Positions 36,792 to 40,573 of a DNA stretch of 40,573 nt are shown here, one piece after another. The notes beneath the pieces are model-generated. The model was not told where the DNA came from and searched no databases. It was given only the letters and a program-made list of their open reading frames with translations. The position numbers were made by a program, and so were the translations under genes. This stretch comes from a virus, in the IMG/VR virus record IMGVR_UViG_3300045282_000100, positions 1-40,573 of that record. One strand, given 5' to 3'. Position 1 is the first letter of the stretch, and each line of letters begins with the position of its first letter.

Positions 36792-37236
36792 TGCGTTTCC
36801 TTTCCTTGCTGGCGATACGGTTGCGGCGCCTCTTGGCGTTCTGACAAATTCGGCAAAGCCGCTGTACCGCATTCCGATGCGTAAACGGATGGCCGAACTT
36901 GCAGGTGTCTACCAGAAGGTGCCGGTGCCGCCCCTTGGCGGCCATGTCGCGGCAGTTGTCAGCTATCGTTCCGAGCCATAGATGCGCAGGGTTCACGCAA
37001 CACGGCACGTCGCAGTGATGAAGAACAAAAAGCCCGGCCGGGATAGGGCCGCGATGAAGCTGCCATGAAACTCTATGGGCCAGAGCTGGACCTGTTCGTC
37101 TACCAAGGCTGATACACCCATAGCCCCAGCGATTAACCCGCATGGTCCACAGCCAACAGCCGCTTTCAGTGACCGGCATGTAGCTGCGTTCAAAGCGCTC
37201 GCGCAACGGTGTAACCTTATTCATCGGCGTCGCCAT
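36781..37236 (-). CDS. HNH homing endonuclease with C-terminal zinc finger, 151 aa
   Basis: It lies between the exonuclease and the annealase and overlaps both (20 bases and 11 bases). Motifs: [40 protein letters not shown], and the HNH core [20 protein letters not shown] followed by ADNCRDM. The C-terminal [11 protein letters not shown]...[11 protein letters not shown] is a zinc-finger-like tail typical of HNH_3 phage endonucleases. It is probably a mobile element that invaded the recombination operon. Confidence 0.9.
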   Translation of the reverse strand: MATPMNKVTPLRERFERSYMPVTESGCWLWTMRVNRWGYGCISLGRRTGPALAHRVSWQLHRGPIPAGLFVLHHCDVPCCVNPAHLWLGTIADNCRDMAAKGRHRHLLVDTCKFGHPFTHRNAVQRLCRICQNAKRRRNRIASKERKRNGE

Positions 37237-38134
37237 TGCTGATCCGCTTGATCCGCAAAACCCTTACGTCCTTCTCGGGCACGGTATAGGCTTTGCGGTG
37301 CTCCGTTGCGTTGCGGATAAGCCACTCTCCTGACCGGGCTGTCCTGGCGGCACCCACCTTGGCTCGGATCGCATCGTTGATGTCTGCGAGGCGCTTCGTT
37401 GCGCCCAGGAGAGTGGCCCGCTCGGTCAACAGACCGGGCATCTCGTTATCGCCATCGAGCGAAATCTCTTCGCCGTTATCCGTCGGGAACAGACGCGCCA
37501 ACGTTTCATAGTCCTGCGGCAGCACTGGCTTAGGCGGCTCGCCGCGCTCGACCGCATCCCAGAACGACGCAACGTCGGCTGTGATTTTCGCCTCGACTGC
37601 AGCGATACGCGGCACCGCGAATAAGCGCAGATCGAGGTTTCGCGTCATCACCATGATCGCGATCGTTCCCCATGCCGCGCCGGTCGTCATCATCTGGACG
37701 ACGACTTGCAGCGAGTGGAAAAGCGGCGCCGTCTCGCCGTATGTCGCGAACTTCTCGGGCAGCATTGATTTGAGTTCGAGGACGCCGGTAGCGGGCTCGC
37801 CTGGCTCACCTATGAAGCAATCTGGGGTGCTGCCGATCCGCTGCTCGGGCAGGCGCCAGTAATCGGTCGCCTTGTGGATCAACGGAGCCCATTCCGGGTT
37901 CTGGTCCTTGACGGCTTCCATGATGGCCGGCTCGAGCCAGCGGCCGCGTTTCATCGCCGGGTTCTCGCCTTGCTGACCATCGTCGCCCCGCTTCTGGTGA
38001 TACAGCTGCAGCGCGGTGAGATAGGGATGGTGGCCCCAGAGCGCTGCTACTTGGCTTGCCGTGACATCGCGGCGACGCATGTCGAGCCATCGCCCCTTGT
38101 CGGTTATGGCGATGCGTTCGCGGTTCTCGGTCAT
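37217..38134 (-). CDS. YqaJ-family viral exonuclease, 305 aa
   Basis: A lambda-exonuclease-fold PD-(D/E)XK nuclease. Visible elements are [20 protein letters not shown] (N-terminal signature), [20 protein letters not shown] (E68), GSTPDCFIG (D105), GVLELKSML (E120, K122) and the helix [13 protein letters not shown] with its conserved Q. The length is slightly above the domain alone. It resects double-strand ends to feed the annealase encoded downstream, forming a two-component recombination system. The HNH gene sits between them. Confidence 0.9.
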   Translation of the reverse strand: MTENRERIAITDKGRWLDMRRRDVTASQVAALWGHHPYLTALQLYHQKRGDDGQQGENPAMKRGRWLEPAIMEAVKDQNPEWAPLIHKATDYWRLPEQRIGSTPDCFIGEPGEPATGVLELKSMLPEKFATYGETAPLFHSLQVVVQMMTTGAAWGTIAIMVMTRNLDLRLFAVPRIAAVEAKITADVASFWDAVERGEPPKPVLPQDYETLARLFPTDNGEEISLDGDNEMPGLLTERATLLGATKRLADINDAIRAKVGAARTARSGEWLIRNATEHRKAYTVPEKDVRVLRIKRISNGDADE

Positions 38135-38250
38135 CGAAAAACGGCTCCCAGATAGAAAATGATTGCGGCGGCAATGACGATGGCGCCGATGAGGATGCGG
38201 GCGATCGCTTTGTCGCGCGTCGGCATGAGCGGCGATCGCGGCGGCTTCAT
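38131..38250 (-). CDS. small membrane protein, 39 aa
   Basis: The stop overlaps the exonuclease start by four bases. From ATG 38250 the product has a basic N-terminus (KPPRSPLMPTRDKAIARILI) and a single hydrophobic helix (LIGAIVIAAAIIFYLGAVF). A longer frame from 38406 is probably shadow, because it runs through another gene and a tandem duplication. ATG 38226 is an alternative start. No clear ribosome site is seen. Confidence 0.5.
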   Translation of the reverse strand: MKPPRSPLMPTRDKAIARILIGAIVIAAAIIFYLGAVFR

Positions 38251-38260
38251 GGGCGCGGGA

Positions 38261-38515
38261 TCATGGCTTACCTGCGAGGCCACAGAAGCCTTGCGTGTGA
38301 AGCGAGCCTTGCGTGTGAAGCGGATTGAGATTGTCGAACCACCGCCACGCCATGCAGCGCGATCCGATGCAGGTGGAGACTTTGAGCGAAACGTCCATGA
38401 TGTCATCCACGTTTTTTTCGCGCATGGCGCCGGCCAGCAGGGTAGCGGTCGCCAGCCATGGCGGGCCGCAGCATTGCAGTTTCCCGGCTTCGTCTTCGGT
38501 CATGTGCCGCGTCAT
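38261..38515 (-). CDS. conserved phage early protein, cysteine-containing, 84 aa
   Basis: Starts at ATG 38515 or 38503. The sequence reads TEDEAGKLQCCGPPWLATAT, NVDDIMDVSLKVSTCIGSRC, MAWRWFDNLNP, then a duplicated LHTQGSLHTQG and FCGLAGKP. The CIGSxCMAWRW core and CGLAGKP end match a small protein family of temperate phages with conserved cysteines, likely a metal-binding fold. The function is unknown. The internal duplication reflects an 18-base tandem repeat. Confidence 0.72.
   Translation of the reverse strand: MTRHMTEDEAGKLQCCGPPWLATATLLAGAMREKNVDDIMDVSLKVSTCIGSRCMAWRWFDNLNPLHTQGSLHTQGFCGLAGKP
38288..38323. repeat. 18-bp tandem duplication inside a gene
   Basis: An 18-base unit (starting GCCTTGCGTGTGAAGCG) is repeated directly at 38288-38305 and 38306-38323 with only the final base different. 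It adds six residues (LHTQGS) in frame to the conserved cysteine protein on the minus strand. This looks like a recent slippage event. Confidence 0.9.
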
Positions 38516-38516
38516 G

Positions 38517-38636
38517 TCACGCGCGCCAGGCGAAGGCGGTGAGCAGGCCGGCGAGGGCGCCGGCCATCAGTCCGATGGCCGCCCACTCGGGGTAGGCCAT
38601 GAGCCAGCGCCAGGGCGCGAGCGGCTTGCGGGTCAT
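38517..38636 (-). CDS. small membrane protein, 39 aa
   Basis: ATG 38636 overlaps the stop of the upstream gene by four bases, and the stop TGA at 38517 lies one base before the next start. The product reads TRKPLAPWRWLMAYPEWAAI then GLMAGALAGLLTAFAWRA, a basic/aromatic lead and one transmembrane helix. The small size and tight coupling resemble other early membrane genes in this operon. Confidence 0.6.
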   Translation of the reverse strand: MTRKPLAPWRWLMAYPEWAAIGLMAGALAGLLTAFAWRA

Positions 38637-38878
38637 GCGTCGTCATCCATGTCGCGATAGTCGGCGGCGCAGTCGGGCTCGAGGTCGCCCTCGTCGCGGC
38701 GCCTTTCATATTCGGCGTCCGGGTCCTGGCCGTGGATAGGACACCAGCGGTCGAGCTTGGGCTCTGGCGGATCGATGTCGGTGGGGTGGACCGAGGTCCA
38801 GCCGCAGGTGCAGCCGGCAAGCCTTGCTTCCTCGGTGCCCATCTCGGGCTCGGTGAGCCGTCCGCGATAGCGCGTCAT
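38633..38878 (-). CDS. small zinc-binding-type protein, 81 aa
   Basis: Begins at ATG 38878. The sequence ARLAGCTCGWTSVHPTDIDP followed by KLDRWCPIHGQDPDAEYERR shows a CxC...CPxH pattern consistent with a zinc ribbon. An acidic C-terminus follows (DEGDLEPDCAADYRDMDDDA). Such small C/H proteins are frequent in early phage operons. Metal binding is inferred from spacing only. Confidence 0.65.
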   Translation of the reverse strand: MTRYRGRLTEPEMGTEEARLAGCTCGWTSVHPTDIDPPEPKLDRWCPIHGQDPDAEYERRRDEGDLEPDCAADYRDMDDDA

Positions 38879-39321
38879 GCGCGCACCACGCCGAGGATCT
38901 GCCAGCCCTCGGCCTCGAGCTGCGCGGGGTCGTGCGCCATGATCCAGTCGCGCGCGGCAGCGAAGGCGGCGCCGGGCTCGGGCGCGGCAAACCGGGGCGA
39001 GCAGCCGGAGCCGGCGGTGTGGATGGTGACGACGAAGCCATCCGGCCCGCGCGATTTGTGCGACCAGATGCCGGCCGTCACAAAGCTGAAATGGTCGCCC
39101 AACACCTCGCGGCCGAGCACGCTCAGTTCGTCGAGCACGTGGCGCACGCCCTCGACGTCGAGGGCGGCGTCGGCGAGCAGCCCGTTGTCGCGCAGCGCCG
39201 CCACGATGTGGCGCGCGTGGTCCGTGAACGACACGTCCATGTCGTGGTGGTTGTCCATCGTGTCGACGATAAGCTCGCCAATGCTCTCGTCGTTAAACGT
39301 CAGTTCGTATGGCGTGGTCAT
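38875..39321 (-). CDS. hypothetical early protein, 148 aa
   Basis: The start ATG 39321 shares a base with the preceding gene's stop, and the stop overlaps the next start. The product reads TTPYELTFNDESIGELIVDT, SFTDHARHIVAALRDNGLLA, ALDVEGVRHVLDELSVLGRE, then GFVVTIHTAGSGCSPRFAAP and DWIMAHDPAQLEAEGWQILG. The fold is alpha/beta with no recognised domain. A much longer frame reaching 39834 is rejected because its upstream part is arginine-rich shadow over two other genes. Confidence 0.65.
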   Translation of the reverse strand: MTTPYELTFNDESIGELIVDTMDNHHDMDVSFTDHARHIVAALRDNGLLADAALDVEGVRHVLDELSVLGREVLGDHFSFVTAGIWSHKSRGPDGFVVTIHTAGSGCSPRFAAPEPGAAFAAARDWIMAHDPAQLEAEGWQILGVVRA

Positions 39322-39566
39322 CAGCGCGTCTCGGTGAGGGTGACGGGAAGCGTCGGGAGCCGCGGCAGCGTGACGGTGCGGTGGCGACCGTCGAGATGCG
39401 CGATCGCTTCCAAGAGCGATTGGCGCGTGTGCTGGGCATGCATCGCGAAGGCGGCTTCGCCGTTGGGCGCCTCGGCCTCGGCCATGGCATGCGCCACGGC
39501 GTCGAGCGCGTGCAGCACGCACTGGAAGGCGTTGCGCGAATTTTTTATGTTTTCGGCGACGATCAT
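39321..39566 (-). CDS. hypothetical early protein, 81 aa
   Basis: AAGGGAA precedes ATG 39566. The first 60 residues are one long helix-rich stretch (VAENIKNSRNAFQCVLHALD, AVAHAMAEAEAPNGEAAFAM, HTRQSLLEAIAHLDG), followed by HRTVTLPRLPTLPVTLTET. It could form a coiled-coil dimer. No family is recognised. Confidence 0.6.
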   Translation of the reverse strand: MIVAENIKNSRNAFQCVLHALDAVAHAMAEAEAPNGEAAFAMHAQHTRQSLLEAIAHLDGRHRTVTLPRLPTLPVTLTETR

Positions 39567-39590
39567 GGGGAGTTCCCTTGGCGGCCGGGC

Positions 39591-39743
39591 TCAGAGCCCG
39601 GCCAGGTGGTTGGCGGTGACCGTGTTGACCATGGCGTAGACGATGCGGCGCGCGCGGGTCGTCCCGTGGCGGAAGTCGCGGCTGAAGCGGTAGCCGGTGA
39701 GGTAGAGGACGGGGGCGATCAGGCGGGCGGTGAGGTTGCGCAT
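39591..39743 (-). CDS. first gene of leftward operon, 50 aa
   Basis: ATG 39743 lies behind an excellent ribosome site (GGGAG) and about 36 bases after the predicted PL start. The product reads RNLTARLIAPVLYLTGYRFS, RDFRHGTTRARRIVYAMVNT, VTANHLAGL: basic, with two amphipathic helices. As the first leftward gene it occupies the place of lambda N-type or other immediate-early regulators, but no antiterminator motif (beyond basic charge) can be shown. Confidence 0.55.
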   Translation of the reverse strand: MRNLTARLIAPVLYLTGYRFSRDFRHGTTRARRIVYAMVNTVTANHLAGL

Positions 39744-39785
39744 CGGTGTCTCCCTGGGGCGCGGCGGGGGCAGCGCGTGGGAAGG

Positions 39786-39815
39786 AACTTACGCCGAGCG
39801 TAAGAGCGCGCGCAA
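39786..39815 (-). promoter_or_regulatory. candidate early leftward promoter PL
   Basis: On the minus strand TTGCGC (39810-39815), an 18-base spacer and TAAGTT (39786-39791) form a promoter whose spacer holds the perfect operator 39788-39804. The geometry is the same as at PR (-35, 18-base spacer, -10, operator overlapping the -10). It would start the operon 39743-33549 near 39779. Confidence 0.6.
39788..39804. promoter_or_regulatory. candidate repressor operator OL1
   Basis: Perfect inverted repeat CTTACG-CCGAG-CGTAAG, with the same half-sites and 5-base spacer as OR1. It overlaps the -10 of PL. Confidence 0.75.
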
Positions 39816-39822
39816 GGGAAAT

Positions 39823-39839
39823 CTTACGCGGCACGTAAT
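39823..39839. promoter_or_regulatory. candidate repressor operator OL2
   Basis: CTTACG-CGGCA-CGTAAT, one mismatch from the perfect palindrome. Its centre is 35 bases from that of OL1, and it ends seven bases from the PL -35, as OR2 does at PR. It is the nearest operator to the PEP-CTERM gene. Confidence 0.7.
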
Positions 39840-39870
39840 ATTTCTGTCAGCCGCCTTTACAGCCGGTGTC

Positions 39871-39891
39871 CGGGGGGCAGCGAACCCCCCG
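39871..39891. promoter_or_regulatory. 7-bp GC hairpin upstream of the PEP-CTERM gene
   Basis: CGGGGGG (39871-39877) and CCCCCCG (39885-39891) pair perfectly around CAGCGAA. The hairpin lies between OL2 and the sigma-54 promoter candidate. It could be an insulator or enhancer-binding geometry for an activator. A weak inverted repeat CTGT-N11-ACAG (39844-39862) lies just upstream. Confidence 0.45.
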
Positions 39892-39902
39892 CAAATCCGC
39901 TA

Positions 39903-39918
39903 TGGCACAGGACGTGCT
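39903..39918 (+). promoter_or_regulatory. candidate sigma-54 promoter of the PEP-CTERM gene
   Basis: TGGCAC-N5-GTGCT matches the -24/-12 consensus TGGCAC-N5-TTGCW with only one change among the consensus positions outside the spacer. The GG and GC pairs have exact spacing. The predicted start is near 39928, thirty bases before the ATG at 39958. In some betaproteobacteria PEP-CTERM genes are reported to depend on RpoN and the PrsK/PrsR two-component system, so this fits the gene. Confidence 0.68.
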
Positions 39919-39950
39919 CCCTGTGGCCGGTAAGCCAACCTCACAGGGAG
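39917..39950 (+). promoter_or_regulatory. inverted repeat covering the ribosome site of the PEP-CTERM gene
   Basis: CTCCCTGTG (39917-39925) pairs perfectly with CACAGGGAG (39942-39950) around 16 bases. The right arm contains the AGGGAG ribosome site. The left arm lies just upstream of the predicted sigma-54 start. Only transcripts from further upstream would therefore fold it and hide the ribosome site. Confidence 0.6.
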
Positions 39951-39957
39951 TTCACCC

Positions 39958-40573
39958 ATGAAACGTCTGCTCTTCGCCGCCGCTCTGCTGCTGGGCGCAG
40001 CACCCGCCTATGCCGCCCCGATCATGACCTTCGGCCAGATCAGTGGCAGCAACACCATCACCGCCACCGCCTCGGCCACCGGCACGACCTGGGGCAACAA
40101 CGACATCGGCGTGACGGTGACGCAGATCGCGCCCAACGGGCCGGCGACGCCGTTCAATGCATTCCTCGACATCGCCGCGCACTCGATCAGCGGGGCGACG
40201 CTGACCGGCGGCGTGCTGATCACGCAGCATTTCGCGGGCACGTTCAGCATCTGCAGTACGGCTGTCGGCTGTGCGGTCAACTACCTGTCGGGCAGTTTTT
40301 CCGATGGCGCGATCACGGCCAACGGCGCCACCGGCATCGCCGTATTCTCACCCACCGCCACCTTCGTCAGCGACGTGATCCAGGCTCTTGACTTGCCGCG
40401 GTCGATCAACTTCGCTTTCACCAACGTCGCGCCGCCGGTGTCGCTGGCGTCGTGCACCAGCACCAACGCGGGGTGCGACACCGGCCAGACGATCGCGAGC
40501 TTCACGGCCAGCATTGCCGGGAACGCCAGCGCAGAGGTTTCCGAGCCCGCCACGCTGGCGCTGCTCGGCATGG
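39958..40573 (+). CDS. PEP-CTERM sorting-domain protein, 5' part (continues at 1-219)
   Basis: Starts at ATG 39958 with AGGGAG eight bases upstream. Signal peptide: a basic start KR, a hydrophobic core LLFAAALLLGAAP, cleavage after AYA, then APIMTFGQISGSNTITATAS. The mature part is a small beta-rich domain with several cysteines (SICSTAVGCAVNYLSG, LASCTSTNAGCDTG). Joined with 1-219, the protein is 224 aa and ends in a PEP-CTERM signal; in the copy within this end the first proline reads serine (VSEPAT). It is probably secreted through the Sec system, processed by exosortase and delivered to the surface or biofilm matrix. It is phage cargo in the immunity region. Confidence 0.9.
   Translation, partial: MKRLLFAAALLLGAAPAYAAPIMTFGQISGSNTITATASATGTTWGNNDIGVTVTQIAPNGPATPFNAFLDIAAHSISGATLTGGVLITQHFAGTFSICSTAVGCAVNYLSGSFSDGAITANGATGIAVFSPTATFVSDVIQALDLPRSINFAFTNVAPPVSLASCTSTNAGCDTGQTIASFTASIAGNASAEVSEPATLALLGM
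40414..40573. repeat. terminal direct repeat, right copy (matches 1-160)
   Basis: The last 160 bases repeat the first 160 with substitutions at 40540 (C/T), 40548 (T/C) and 40561 (G/C). All three fall in the final 34 bases. The first changes the P of PEP to S, the second is silent, and the third changes V to L. Confidence 0.9.

Noticed and set aside
38875-39834. A 319-residue minus-strand protein
   Set aside because: Only the part from ATG 39321 looks like protein. The upstream part is arginine/proline-rich shadow over 39321-39743, where two better genes exist, and it would run through the PL operator.

Overview
The window looks like the essentially complete genome of a temperate, podovirus-like phage, read as a circular or terminally redundant map of about 40.4 kb. 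The first 160 bases recur as the last 160 bases with three mismatches, and a single gene runs across that junction. High GC, a tRNA-Pro attachment core and a PEP-CTERM gene suggest a GC-rich proteobacterial host with an exosortase, most likely a betaproteobacterium. The host assignment is inference.

Layout. Bases 676-1312 hold a lambda-like switch: a leftward XRE repressor and a rightward Cro-like gene, separated by operators of the form CTTACG-N5-CGTAAG. The same operators stand at 39786-39839 in front of the leftward early operon (39743 down to 33549). That operon holds small accessory genes, a YqaJ-type exonuclease, an HNH endonuclease, a probable ssDNA-annealing protein, a DUF551-like protein, an excisionase-like protein and a tyrosine integrase next to attP. 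Bases 1309-8464 form the rightward early region: a GIY-YIG/HTH fusion, DNA-binding proteins, a protein of unknown function, a 100-unit GGCNN pentanucleotide array (3119-3620), two nucleases, a primase-helicase, an origin-like inverted repeat (7098-7185) and small regulators. Bases 8494-33348 are the packaging and virion genes: terminase, portal, scaffold, capsid, adaptor, tail, ejection proteins and fibres, ending in small membrane proteins that are lysis candidates. A terminator stands at 33422-33440.

The stretch between the two early promoters is where lambda carries its rex genes. Here it carries a complete PEP-CTERM protein gene (39958 across the junction to 219), with a signal peptide, a C-terminal sorting signal, a strong sigma-54 promoter candidate and an inverted repeat covering its ribosome-binding site. 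This suggests lysogenic conversion: a prophage supplying an exosortase-sorted surface or matrix protein under host sigma-54 control.

The most unusual items are the PEP-CTERM cargo and its promoter, the GGCNN array, the duplicated operator-promoter modules, the nuclease-Cro fusion, the origin-like repeat, and a three-copy protein module interrupted by a frame change. Homing-type endonucleases are frequent (three HNH genes and one GIY-YIG gene). No endolysin could be recognised.
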